Below are positions 9,102-18,385 of a stretch of DNA of 33,063 nucleotides, piece by piece (the stretch's first letter is position 1; every line of letters begins with the position of its first letter). The notes under the pieces are model-generated. The model did no database searches. It saw only the letters and a list, made by a program, of their open reading frames with translations, and had not been told where the DNA came from. Location: positions 1 through 33,063 of the forward strand of contig SXKT01000047.1 in the NCBI GenBank assembly GCA_005778035.1, read 5' to 3'. Origin of the DNA: Chloroflexota bacterium (lineage in GTDB: Bacteria > Chloroflexota > Anaerolineae > Anaerolineales > Villigracilaceae). The translations under genes and the position numbers were made by a program.

Positions 9102-9123
9102 TACCCCCCATATATGGGGGGTA
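9102..9123. repeat. Perfect 22-bp palindrome TACCCCCCATATATGGGGGGTA
   Basis: Direct reading; no T-run follows, so not an obvious terminator. Confidence 0.85.
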
Positions 9124-9444
9124 GCATTGTCTCAATTCGAAGTGATTTCGGCAACGAATGTTCTATGGTTTCGTTAAACCAAATGTTATCTGCAGTAACT
9201 ACCTCTTCAATGGCCTGGTTTAAAAAAAATAATCTTTTAATGCTTCCGTAGGGTTTCGGTGTGGAAGTTTAAACCGTTCCTTGCTAAAATGAACGCGTTG
9301 ATAGTCTTAAAGGGTGTGGGTGCACACATCCTATTATCCAAAAAATAATAACAATTGAACTGTAAGACAACTCCGCTGGCAAAAACAGGCCAGCGGCTTG
9401 GTCAACTCACCTAATTTATTGATTTTTGAAGCATTGGAGCATTA

Positions 9445-10806
9445 ATGGACGCTGAACAAGCATGGAAGTCGGTTAAAGGACAGTTGCAGATGGACATGTC
9501 CCGTGCGTCCTATAATACCTGGGTTAAAGATACCCGAGCCTTAAGCTACGATGACGGCAAGATGACAATTAGTGTACAAAACGCCTACGCGCGCGATTGG
9601 CTGGAAAGCCGCCTTTCCAGCACTGTGGTTCGGTTATTGTCCGGAATTATGAATCGCCATGTGATCGTCGAATTTGTGGTTGAACATTCCCTTGCCGATG
9701 AAGCTGATGAAACAGCTTCGTCAAACCAGCAAGATGTTCAGGTAGCAGATCTGCCAGGCACGGCCCAACCCCACAATTCAACCTTCAACCCCCGTTATAC
9801 TTTTGGCACGTTTATTGTAGGCGCCAATAATCGCCTGGCGCATGCCGCCGCCCAAGCGGTGACCGAAAACCCTGCAGGCGCCTATAACCCGCTTTTTATT
9901 TATAGTGGGGTAGGTTTAGGGAAAACACATTTGTTGCACGCCATTGGCAACGCTTGCATTGCGCGTGGTAAAAAGGTGCTTTACGTATCCTCAGAAGAAT
10001 TTACCAACGATTTGATCCAATCGATCAGGCAGCATACTACCCAAGCCTTCCGTAACAAATATCGTTCAGCCGATGTCTTGTTGTTGGATGACATCCAATT
10101 TATTGCCGGCAAGGAAGGCACGCAGGAAGAGTTTTTCCACACATTCAATGCCCTTCATGGGCAGGGCAAACAGATCGTAATTACCTCAGACCGGCTGCCA
10201 AAGTCGATGGTCACCCTGGAAGAGCGTTTGCGTTCCCGATTCGAATGGGGTTTGCTGGCCGATATCCAAGCTCCCGATCTTGAAACTCGCCATGCCATTT
10301 TGCGGTACAAGGCAGAAAAAATGGGCAAACACGTTCCTACAGAGATACTAGACATGATCGCCCGCAGGGTCCAATCCAATATCCGTGAACTCGAGGGTGC
10401 ATTAAACCGTGTGATCGCCTTTGCAGAGTTATCCGGTGTCCCATATTCTATCCAGTTGGCTGAAATGGCCTTGGTGGACCTGTTACCCCAAACCCAGCAT
10501 ATATCTGCCGACAAGTTAATTGCCATAGTGGCCAACGAATGGCAAACTACCGTCGAAGCGCTCACCAGCAAAAGCCGAACCAAGCAAATCGCCGAACCAA
10601 GGCAAGTAGCCATGTACCTGCTGCGCCACGAGACCAATTCCTCCCTGCCCCAGATCGGTGAAGTATTAGGCGGCCGGGATCACACAACCGTGATGTATGG
10701 CATCGAAAAGATCGCCAGCGAGATCCTAACCAAAAAAGATATTGAACGGCGGATCAATCGCATTAAACAGTTGTTGCACAACCCCGCCAGTTTTGCTGCC
10801 GCTTAG
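9445..10806 (+). CDS. dnaA: Chromosomal replication initiator protein DnaA
   Basis: AFRNKYRSADVLLLDDIQFIAGKEGTQEEFFHTFN, Walker A GVGLGKTHLLHAIGN, domain IV GGRDHTTVMYGIEKI. Confidence 0.98.
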   Translation: MDAEQAWKSVKGQLQMDMSRASYNTWVKDTRALSYDDGKMTISVQNAYARDWLESRLSSTVVRLLSGIMNRHVIVEFVVEHSLADEADETASSNQQDVQVADLPGTAQPHNSTFNPRYTFGTFIVGANNRLAHAAAQAVTENPAGAYNPLFIYSGVGLGKTHLLHAIGNACIARGKKVLYVSSEEFTNDLIQSIRQHTTQAFRNKYRSADVLLLDDIQFIAGKEGTQEEFFHTFNALHGQGKQIVITSDRLPKSMVTLEERLRSRFEWGLLADIQAPDLETRHAILRYKAEKMGKHVPTEILDMIARRVQSNIRELEGALNRVIAFAELSGVPYSIQLAEMALVDLLPQTQHISADKLIAIVANEWQTTVEALTSKSRTKQIAEPRQVAMYLLRHETNSSLPQIGEVLGGRDHTTVMYGIEKIASEILTKKDIERRINRIKQLLHNPASFAAA

Positions 10807-10871
10807 CCGGCGGTAATCCACTACATATAAAATAGCCGGGGTCACGTTTATTCCATCCCATCAACTGTTTG

Positions 10872-10905
10872 CTGGTTCCAAGGTTGGCAGGAACCGGGGT
10901 TTTTT
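10872..10905 (+). terminator. Rho-independent terminator downstream of dnaA
   Basis: CTGGTTCC-(10 nt)-GGAACCGG followed by GGTTTTTT. Confidence 0.7.
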
Positions 10906-11060
10906 CCTATTTAAACCTCCTACCATGTGGCTAAGCGGTACTTTAAGCGTTATTCCTTCTCAGAGAAGTATTGCCTCCTTTATAGCCCTTGCCGTCGTTG
11001 AATAAAATTGATACTTTCCTTTACAATTATCACCATCTTATACAGTCAAGAGGTTACCGG

Positions 11061-11618
11061 ATGAATAACTCAACCCCGCAAGAATTAATTCAGGCATTTC
11101 AGCTTGGTTATACGCAACGGGATGTAACAAAAGTAGAAGCCTTCATGGAATTGTTCACCGAGGATGCCGAAGTGATTGGCACGAACGGACAAAAACCCGG
11201 AGTTGATGAGTGGTACACTAACAGAGACGGCGCACGAGAGCTTGTTGAAGGTGACTGGGAAAGTTGGGGAGACCTGCGGTTAGACCTCGATACTGCAAAT
11301 ATTCACCAGAATGGTGATATCGCATGGATGGCAGCAACCGCCACTGTGAGCAAGACGATCGGCAAGGACAATTTCCAGTCTTACCTGGATTTCATTCGCG
11401 ATTACATGGACCAGTCAACCCTGCCGGCGGAACAAAAGCTACATTACATTCTGCGTGGCGGTACCAACACAATTTATGAATTAAATCGCGGAGAGAATTT
11501 TATTTGGGTGCTGAGGTTTACCGCGGTAATGGTATGCCAGGCAGGGTATTGGAAATTTGCCCAGATGAACTTTTCTTTTCCAACGATCTATTTTCCAGAT
11601 GTTAGGGTCATTGAATAA
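11061..11618 (+). CDS. NTF2-like / SnoaL-like family protein
   Basis: ORF 10989..11618 in frame; likely start MNNSTPQELIQAFQLGYTQRD at 11061; SnoaL/DUF4440-like pattern. Confidence 0.65.
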   Translation: MNNSTPQELIQAFQLGYTQRDVTKVEAFMELFTEDAEVIGTNGQKPGVDEWYTNRDGARELVEGDWESWGDLRLDLDTANIHQNGDIAWMAATATVSKTIGKDNFQSYLDFIRDYMDQSTLPAEQKLHYILRGGTNTIYELNRGENFIWVLRFTAVMVCQAGYWKFAQMNFSFPTIYFPDVRVIE

Positions 11619-11893
11619 CGCATGGATAACACCGAAAAAAATCGGCGAGATAAATTGGCATTATGCGATCCCAGCAACAAGGATATCGTGGAATTGGCCG
11701 TCGTTCCTGATTCAAGATTGATGAATTCACAAAATTTCGTCAATTTGGCAACCAACCATCTATCCAGATCCATTCAGGTCCGATCCTGGCCAAGGTTTCC
11801 CGCCAAAGCACCTTTGTGCTTCACCGGGTTAACCAATCAACCAATGGTTTCACCCCCTACAAACGCATCCCATAACCTGATGAGGAGGTAAGC

Positions 11894-12358
11894 ATGAAAA
11901 CGATCTTAGTAAAAAGCAAGTACCTGATGTTAATTGCTGTATTTGGTTTGTTGGTCACCCATTTTTTTGCGTTGGCATGGGCAACTTTAAAATCGTATGA
12001 TACTTGGGCAGAGATCATCAGCACAGTTGGCCGCTCCGAGAAGATCATCGTCTATTTGGTAAAGGTCGTGGACGGTTTTTTGATCGCGTTCGTTTTGTAT
12101 TTGCTGGCAGCCAGCATTTACCGCATGACCATCGGCGAATTGGACGTATTAGACAACCTAACGGCCAAATCCTTGTCCGAACTAAAAACAAAACTGAGCA
12201 GCATTATGGTGTTGGTCCTCGGAATCAGGTTTATCGAGATCCTTTTTAGTGAGGAAGTGAGCGGCCAGCACCTTCTCTATAGTGCTGGCGCAATCGCTAT
12301 TGTAGGCAGTATGTTGATCGCGTTTTCCGCCTATGGCAAGGGCTCTGGCGAGCACTAA
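11894..12358 (+). CDS. YqhA family (UPF0114) membrane protein
   Basis: KSKYLMLIAVFGLLV...VVDGFLIAFVLYLLAASIYRMTIGELD...LVLGIRFIEILF. Confidence 0.75.
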   Translation: MKTILVKSKYLMLIAVFGLLVTHFFALAWATLKSYDTWAEIISTVGRSEKIIVYLVKVVDGFLIAFVLYLLAASIYRMTIGELDVLDNLTAKSLSELKTKLSSIMVLVLGIRFIEILFSEEVSGQHLLYSAGAIAIVGSMLIAFSAYGKGSGEH

Positions 12359-12369
12359 CGAAAGTTAAA

Positions 12370-12900
12370 TTGGCGGTCTTGCAAACCCCTCGGCTGTTAT
12401 TGCGGCCCCTTGTCCTTGAGGATGCCGAACCACTCCAAGTGGTTTTTGGCGATCCGGCAGTGATGCAATTTGGAGATGGCGTCAGGGATCTCGCGTGGAT
12501 CAGAGAGTGGATCAAGACTGTCATAAGGACCCAGTATCCCATAGGGCTTGGTGTATTGGCAGTAACGATCATTCCCGATCCAATTCCGATCGGCTTTTGT
12601 GGTCTATCCTATTACCCGTCGATCAGCCCCGGGGGGCAATTCGAGGTCGGGTTTCGGCTTGGACAACATTATTGGGGCCAAGGTTACGCTACCGAAGCGG
12701 CCACTGCGATCTTGCGAAAAACTTTTACCGAAACAAAAATTGAAAAACTGGTATGCCTGATCGATCCGAACAACTGGCGTTCCATCAGGGTAGCCGAAAA
12801 ACTGGGTATGAGCTTGGAACGAGAAGTGATGCTTCCCGGCTATACCCACCCAGACATCCTATTCGCCATCTCGAGATCCCAATATTTGGCACAAGATTGA
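12370..12900 (+). CDS. GNAT family N-acetyltransferase (RimJ/RimL-like)
   Basis: TPRLLLRPLVLEDAEPLQVVFGDPAVM...GFRLGQHYWGQGYATEAATAIL...NNWRSIRVAEKLGM; TTG start. Confidence 0.88.
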   Translation: MAVLQTPRLLLRPLVLEDAEPLQVVFGDPAVMQFGDGVRDLAWIREWIKTVIRTQYPIGLGVLAVTIIPDPIPIGFCGLSYYPSISPGGQFEVGFRLGQHYWGQGYATEAATAILRKTFTETKIEKLVCLIDPNNWRSIRVAEKLGMSLEREVMLPGYTHPDILFAISRSQYLAQD

Positions 12901-12957
12901 CCAAAAAATATCAATGTTGGGAACTGGGGTAAAATTTGCCACACAGGCATTATTTAA

Positions 12958-13623
12958 ATGGTTGATGAAAAGATCCGTATCCTGATCGTTGATGATTATC
13001 CGGTTGTGCTAAGCGGTTTGGTGGCCATGCTGCAAGCGCATACCGAGATCGATGTGGTTGGCGTTGCAAGCAATGGCCAATCGGCGGTTGAACTTGCTTT
13101 GCAACTTCATCCCAAAGTTGTCCTAATGAACGTATCCATGCCTGGGATGGATGGCATTGAAGCTACCCAACGCATTAAAAAAGCCGCCCCTGACATCAAT
13201 ATCCTGATCTTCTCTGGCCTTAGCAGCCAAGACAAGGTCACCCCAGCCATCAACGCCGGCGCAATTGGGTACATCCTCAAAGACTCATCCGAAAGCGAGC
13301 TGCTGAGCGCTATCAACCAAGTTGCCAGGGGAGAAGCATGTTTGCACCCGTCGGTTATTGGGTACATTCTCAAGCAAGTGCAAGCGGCAGAAGATACCGA
13401 CACTTTGATAAAAAGCCTGACAGAACGAGAACTGGATGTGCTCAAATTGATGGCTGAGGGCCACTCTAATCAGGAGATCGCCCGAATGATGGTTGTTGGC
13501 CATGCTACCGTGCACTCACATGTAAGCCGAATTTTGGCCAAACTCAAAGTAAGCAGCCGAACCCAGGCAGTAATCTATGCCATGCGTGTTGGCCTGATCC
13601 CCCCGCCAGAAGAACTCCCCTAA
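12958..13623 (+). CDS. NarL/FixJ-family response regulator with LuxR HTH; Asn at the phosphoacceptor position
   Basis: IRILIVDDYPVVLSGL, VVLMNVSMPGMDG (N for D), LTERELDVLKLMAEGHSNQEIARMM. Confidence 0.92.
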   Translation: MVDEKIRILIVDDYPVVLSGLVAMLQAHTEIDVVGVASNGQSAVELALQLHPKVVLMNVSMPGMDGIEATQRIKKAAPDINILIFSGLSSQDKVTPAINAGAIGYILKDSSESELLSAINQVARGEACLHPSVIGYILKQVQAAEDTDTLIKSLTERELDVLKLMAEGHSNQEIARMMVVGHATVHSHVSRILAKLKVSSRTQAVIYAMRVGLIPPPEELP

Positions 13624-13641
13624 ACACCCTCGCTTTTTCTC

Positions 13642-14121
13642 TCAACCCAGGCAGGCTGCCAACGCGGCCAATTGGTCTGTGGCTATCCCCCAGCCGGCGT
13701 GGAATCCCATCCGTTCATGCTCTTCTTTATCCTCAACCGTCCAATGTACTACGGTCGCCTTATATAAGGTTGTCCCATCCCCTTGATCTAAAAACTCGAT
13801 GGTAGCGGTCATAAATGGCTTTTCACTGGGGATCCATGCTTCGGTATAAGCATCCGTAAAAACCAATTTCTGGTTAGGTACAACTTCCAGGTAAACGCCC
13901 CTGTTCGGGATCTCCACTCCCTCGGGCGATCTCATAACGATCAGCGTGCTACCGCCAGGTCGAAGGTCGGTTTCTGCATGGGACACCGTAAAAGGGGGTG
14001 GGGTGAACCACTTGGTGATGAGTTCTGGCTTTGTCCAACAATCGAACAAATGCCGCGCTTTCACCGGAATGACTCGGGTAAGGGTCAATTCCCTTGGGTT
14101 TGATGGCAAATTCTCGGACAT
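13642..14121 (-). CDS. SRPBCC / AHSA1-like domain protein
   Basis: ORF 13642..14262; likely start MSENLPSNPRELTLTRVIPVKARHLFDCWTKPELITKWFTPPPF at 14121; typical AHSA1 pattern. Confidence 0.85.
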   Translation of the reverse strand: MSENLPSNPRELTLTRVIPVKARHLFDCWTKPELITKWFTPPPFTVSHAETDLRPGGSTLIVMRSPEGVEIPNRGVYLEVVPNQKLVFTDAYTEAWIPSEKPFMTATIEFLDQGDGTTLYKATVVHWTVEDKEEHERMGFHAGWGIATDQLAALAACLG

Positions 14122-14224
14122 TAGGTTTATTCCTTTTTTTGGGTTGATGTCTTTATGCTCTATTCTACAACGCCTCTTGCGGAAAAGGATTCCCGTTGAT
14201 TGTTTCCGAATCGGAAATAAAATT

Positions 14225-14252
14225 TGACCTGTGTTTCCCATTCTGTATAATC
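14225..14252 (+). promoter_or_regulatory. Sigma70-type promoter TTGACC-N16-TATAAT for the polyamine operon
   Basis: Direct motif reading about 110 bp upstream of the substrate-binding protein. Confidence 0.65.
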
Positions 14253-14261
14253 GTATTATCA

Positions 14262-14277
14262 CCTATGGTTATAGGTA
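14262..14277. promoter_or_regulatory. Inverted repeat ACCTAT-GGTT-ATAGGT just downstream of the predicted -10; operator candidate
   Basis: 6-bp perfect arms at about +3 to +18 of the predicted transcript. Confidence 0.4.
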
Positions 14278-14361
14278 AATTTCTCGATCAGGAGGTGTAT
14301 ATAAGGGCGCTTATTTTGGTTTTCTGAGTTGCAAAATTATTGGAACAAACAGGAGAAGATA

Positions 14362-15531
14362 ATGATTAGATTTCGTATTACCGCTTTGATCATGGCACTA
14401 AGTATTGTTCTAAGTGCCTGTGGTGGCGCGGCAGGAGGAGCCGGCGCCCCAATGAAATCCATAGGCGAAGGTGAAGGTGAAGTAGCAATCATTGCCTGGG
14501 CTGGTTACATTGAACGTGGTGAGACCGATCCGGCTTACGATTGGGTCACTGAATTCGAAAAGACCACCAGCTGCAAAGTCACTGTGAAAACCGCTGCAAC
14601 ATCCGACGAGATGGTTTCTTTGATGAATGAAGGTGGTTTTGACCTGGTTACCGCCAGCGGCGATGCCAGTAACCGCCTTATCGCCGGTGGCAAGGTACAG
14701 GAACTGAACATCGACCTGATTCCTTCCTGGAAAACGATCGATGAGCGTTTGCAGAATTCACCCTGGCATACGGTTGATGGCAAACATTACGGTATCCCTT
14801 ACCAATGGGGGCCGAATGTGTTGATGTACAACACCGAGGTCTTTGCGGAAGCCCCAACCAGTTGGGATGTAACCTTCGAAGAGATGACCCTGCCCGATGG
14901 CCAGTCCAACAAGGGTCGCGTACAGGCATTTGATGGGCCGATCTTTATTGCAGATGCCGCTCTCTACCTCAAACACAAGAATCCTGAATTGGGTATTGAT
15001 AATCCGTATGACCTGACCAAAGAGCAATTTGATGCAGTCATTGAATTACTCAAGGGCCAGCGTACACTTGTCAATCGCTACTGGCACGACGCGTTCGTCC
15101 AGATCGATGATTTCACCAATGAAGGAAATGTGGCTTCGGGTTCCTGGCCATTCCAGGTCAACATGCTTCAATTTGCTACTCAACCCGTTGCATCCACAAT
15201 CCCAGTTGAAGGCGCAACCGGCTGGGCGGATAGCACCATGCTCCATGTGAATGCCCCGCACCCCAATTGCGCGTATATGTGGCTGGATTGGAGCTTGAAC
15301 CCAAAACTGCAGGGTGACCTGGCCGCCTGGTTCGGCAGCGTGCCCGCCGTGCCGGCCGCCTGCCAAGGGAACGAACTGTTAGGTGATTCTGGTTGTGCGA
15401 CCAACGGATTTAATGACTTCGAAAAGATCTGGTTCTGGCGCACCCCCACTGCTGAATGCAGCACTGGCAAAGGTGGTTGTATCCCGTACAGCGAATGGGT
15501 CAACTCCTACATCGCTGTCATCGGCAGCTAA
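14362..15531 (+). CDS. Spermidine/putrescine ABC transporter substrate-binding lipoprotein (PotD-like)
   Basis: Lipobox ALSIVLSACGG; PotD-like body; followed by ATPase and two permeases. Confidence 0.85.
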   Translation: MIRFRITALIMALSIVLSACGGAAGGAGAPMKSIGEGEGEVAIIAWAGYIERGETDPAYDWVTEFEKTTSCKVTVKTAATSDEMVSLMNEGGFDLVTASGDASNRLIAGGKVQELNIDLIPSWKTIDERLQNSPWHTVDGKHYGIPYQWGPNVLMYNTEVFAEAPTSWDVTFEEMTLPDGQSNKGRVQAFDGPIFIADAALYLKHKNPELGIDNPYDLTKEQFDAVIELLKGQRTLVNRYWHDAFVQIDDFTNEGNVASGSWPFQVNMLQFATQPVASTIPVEGATGWADSTMLHVNAPHPNCAYMWLDWSLNPKLQGDLAAWFGSVPAVPAACQGNELLGDSGCATNGFNDFEKIWFWRTPTAECSTGKGGCIPYSEWVNSYIAVIGS

Positions 15532-15545
15532 CGCATTAGAAAGTT

Positions 15546-15577
15546 GCAGCCCACCCTTTTTTCAATGGGTGGGCTGC
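15546..15577 (+). other. Intercistronic stem-loop (11-bp perfect stem, 10-nt loop) between the potD-like and potA-like genes
   Basis: GCAGCCCACCC-TTTTTTCAAT-GGGTGGGCTGC, no strong T-tract after it. Confidence 0.8.
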
Positions 15578-15596
15578 CTTAATTGAAAGGGACTAT

Positions 15597-16628
15597 ATGG
15601 CCAACGGAATCACCGCGGTTAGCTTTGAAAAAGTGAGCAGGTCTTTTGGAGAGATCAAAGCAGTTGACCAGGTCGACCTCGAGATCCGCGATGGTGAATT
15701 TTTTTCTTTGCTTGGCCCCAGCGGCAGCGGCAAAACAACCAGCCTTCGCCTGATTGCCGGCTTCGACAGGCAAACATCGGGATCGATCCACCTATACGGG
15801 CAAGATGTATCAGACCTCCCACCCTACGAACGGGATGTGAATACAGTGTTCCAAGATTACGCCCTTTTTCCGCACATGAACATTGCGGATAATATTGGCT
15901 ATGGGTTGATGATCAAGAAAGTACCCCGACATGAACGGGATAACAAAGTCGAAGAAATGCTCAACCTGATCCAATTGCAGGGCGTTGGAAGCCGAAAGCC
16001 AAGCCAGCTAAGTGGTGGGCAACGGCAACGCGTAGCCTTGGCGCGTGCATTGATCAACAACCCAAAAGTATTATTGTTGGATGAACCTCTTGGTGCCCTG
16101 GACTTAAAACTTAGGCAACAAATGCAGGTTGAGCTGAAAAGCCTGCAAAAAAGAGTGGGAATCACATTTATTTTCGTAACCCACGATCAGGAAGAAGCCT
16201 TAACGATGAGTGACCGAATTGCGGTCTTCAACAAAGGCAAGATCGAACAAGTCGGCAGCCCTGCAGAGATCTACGAACATCCGTCCACTTCCTTTGTGGC
16301 AGGTTTTGTGGGAGTTAGCAATCTGATCAAAGGGCAAGTTTCATTACGGCTGGCAGGCACCGACGCCACCTATTCTATCCGGCCGGAAAAGATCCACCTG
16401 ACCAACCCGCTACAAGCCGGGCAAGGGGTTGTAATTGCCAATGGCAGCGTGCGTGATGTGGTCTATCTGGGTTTGTACACCCGCTATTTGGTGGAGTTGG
16501 AAGATGGGGGCGACCTGGTTGTGGTAGAACAAAATTTACACACAACCTCAATGGATGTGTTGGCCTTGAAAGGAAAGAAGGTTTCGCTTTCCTGGAAAAA
16601 GGAACACATGCGGCTGATCGGCGACTAA
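15597..16628 (+). CDS. potA: Spermidine/putrescine ABC transporter ATP-binding protein
   Basis: LGPSGSGKTTSLRLIAGF, LSGGQRQRVALARAL, LLLDEPLGALD; TOBE-like C-terminus. Confidence 0.92.
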   Translation: MANGITAVSFEKVSRSFGEIKAVDQVDLEIRDGEFFSLLGPSGSGKTTSLRLIAGFDRQTSGSIHLYGQDVSDLPPYERDVNTVFQDYALFPHMNIADNIGYGLMIKKVPRHERDNKVEEMLNLIQLQGVGSRKPSQLSGGQRQRVALARALINNPKVLLLDEPLGALDLKLRQQMQVELKSLQKRVGITFIFVTHDQEEALTMSDRIAVFNKGKIEQVGSPAEIYEHPSTSFVAGFVGVSNLIKGQVSLRLAGTDATYSIRPEKIHLTNPLQAGQGVVIANGSVRDVVYLGLYTRYLVELEDGGDLVVVEQNLHTTSMDVLALKGKKVSLSWKKEHMRLIGD

Positions 16629-16629
16629 T

Positions 16630-17535
16630 ATGTTCAAGTTCCTTTCAACTTACCTCTACCTGCGCCCTAAATTGGTCCTTGGTTTGCTTCTTGGACCGCC
16701 AATGATCTATATGGCCGTGGTATACCTCGGCAGCTTGGCTTCTCTGTTGGTGAACAGTTTTTACAAACTGGATAGTTTTACTGGTTTGATCGATCGCCAA
16801 TTTACCCTTGAAACTTACGCCCAGTTATTTCAGCGTTCAAATTTGGATATCCTCATCCGTACAACCACCATGGCCGCCGCGGTAACAATCACCGACGCGC
16901 TGATCGCCTTCCCGCTTGCATACACCATTGCCAAGGTTGCTGGCAAGCGAGCCAAAAGCTTTTTGTACCTTGCTGTTATGTTGCCCTTATGGAGCAGCTA
17001 CCTGATCCGGGTTTACGCCTGGAAATTGATCCTTTCAAAGGAAGGCATCATCAGTTGGTTGTTTAATTTGGTTGGCCTAAACCCCTTGTTAGATTGGATC
17101 CTCTCTTTGCCAAATATTGGAGGATCATCTCTTGCTCTTTCACCCATTGGTGTGTTCATCGTTTTTTGTTACATATGGTTGCCGTATATGATCTTGCCAA
17201 TCCAGGCTGCCCTAGAACGGGTTTCGGGCACACTCGAAGAGGCTTCCAGCGATCTTGGCGCAAAGACAACCCAAACCTTTTTCAACATCACCTTGCCGTT
17301 GTCCATGCCGGGTGTTATCGCCGGTTCCATCTTCACTTTCTCCCTCACTTTGGGAGACTTCATCGTGCCACTTTCTCTCGGAAACTCCAAATATTTCATT
17401 GGTCAGGCGGTTTATAGCCACCAAGGAACATCCGGGAATGTCCCACTGGCGGCGGCTTTCACAATGGGCCCGGTATTGATCATGGTCATTTACCTTCTGA
17501 TCGCCAGAAGAATGGGAGCCTTCGATGCACTCTAA
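16630..17535 (+). CDS. potB: Spermidine/putrescine ABC transporter permease (PotB-like)
   Basis: Multi-helix permease; [33 protein letters not shown] loop. Confidence 0.88.
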   Translation: MFKFLSTYLYLRPKLVLGLLLGPPMIYMAVVYLGSLASLLVNSFYKLDSFTGLIDRQFTLETYAQLFQRSNLDILIRTTTMAAAVTITDALIAFPLAYTIAKVAGKRAKSFLYLAVMLPLWSSYLIRVYAWKLILSKEGIISWLFNLVGLNPLLDWILSLPNIGGSSLALSPIGVFIVFCYIWLPYMILPIQAALERVSGTLEEASSDLGAKTTQTFFNITLPLSMPGVIAGSIFTFSLTLGDFIVPLSLGNSKYFIGQAVYSHQGTSGNVPLAAAFTMGPVLIMVIYLLIARRMGAFDAL

Positions 17536-18334
17536 CAATAAGGTCCTTGCCATCCTCAAGGCGGCATCCGCGGGGACATTGCTATTCTTGCACATCCCCC
17601 TTGCTATCATCCTTCTGTATGCTTTCACAACCGATGAAACCACCTACACCTTTCCGTTGCCTGGTATTACAACCCAATGGTTTGCGGTTGCCCTGGCTCG
17701 CCAGGATCTTTGGGCGGCGTTGGCCCTATCAGTAAAGGTCGCATTAGTCGCCACTGCCATTGCCATGGTTTTGGGTACCATGGCGGCCGCCGCGGTTTAC
17801 CGCAGCAACTTCTTCGGTCGCGAGTCAGTCTCCTTCTTGTTGGTGCTCCCCATTGCGCTGCCCGGGATTGTTACCGGCATCGCGCTTCGTTCGGCCATCG
17901 GAGGTTTGGATATCCCTTTTTCATTTTGGACCATCGTTATCGGCCATGCCACGTTTTGTGTGGTCACTGTTTACAACAATGTTCTTGCCCGTTTTCGCCG
18001 AACCTCAAACTCATTGGTAGAAGCATCGATGGATCTTGGCGCGAACTCGTTTGAGACCTTTCGCCATGTCGTTCTTCCCAACATTGGCACCGCCTTGCTG
18101 GCGGGAGGTATGCTGGCTTTCGCGCTTTCGTTCGACGAGGTGATTGTGACCACCTTTACTGCCGGTCAGCAAACAACCCTGCCCGTGTGGATCTTTAGCC
18201 AGCTAACCCGTCCACGAGACCGCCCAGTAACCAACGTGGTTGCGATGATCGTGATCTTGATCACTGCCTTGCCGATCTTCCTGGCCCAAAAGTGGACATC
18301 TGATTCATCTGATGCCAACGAAAATGGAAAATAG
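17525..18334 (+). CDS. potC: Spermidine/putrescine ABC transporter permease (PotC-like)
   Basis: Multi-helix permease; [33 protein letters not shown] loop; overlaps the previous gene by 11 bp. Confidence 0.88.
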   Translation: MHSNNKVLAILKAASAGTLLFLHIPLAIILLYAFTTDETTYTFPLPGITTQWFAVALARQDLWAALALSVKVALVATAIAMVLGTMAAAAVYRSNFFGRESVSFLLVLPIALPGIVTGIALRSAIGGLDIPFSFWTIVIGHATFCVVTVYNNVLARFRRTSNSLVEASMDLGANSFETFRHVVLPNIGTALLAGGMLAFALSFDEVIVTTFTAGQQTTLPVWIFSQLTRPRDRPVTNVVAMIVILITALPIFLAQKWTSDSSDANENGK

Positions 18335-18355
18335 AACCCCCAATAATTTCCACAT

Positions 18356-18385
18356 CAGCCCGGTTTCATTCCGGGCTGTTTTTTT
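18356..18385 (+). terminator. Rho-independent terminator of the polyamine operon
   Basis: CAGCCCGG-(7 nt)-CCGGGCTG followed by TTTTTTT. Confidence 0.88.

Noticed and set aside
9002-9444. Possible oriC upstream of dnaA
   Set aside because: No cluster of TTATCCACA-type DnaA boxes on either strand (only a weak TTATCCAAA near 9332), and no adjacent dnaN; evidence is insufficient.
10908-11060. Alternative longer start (10989) for the NTF2-like protein
   Set aside because: The upstream 24 codons look like leader sequence; MNNSTPQEL at 11061 begins the domain directly.
11622-11891. 89-aa ORF between the NTF2-like and YqhA genes
   Set aside because: Correct strand and spacing, but the product has no recognisable domain and I see no convincing coding signal; could be a small gene or spurious.
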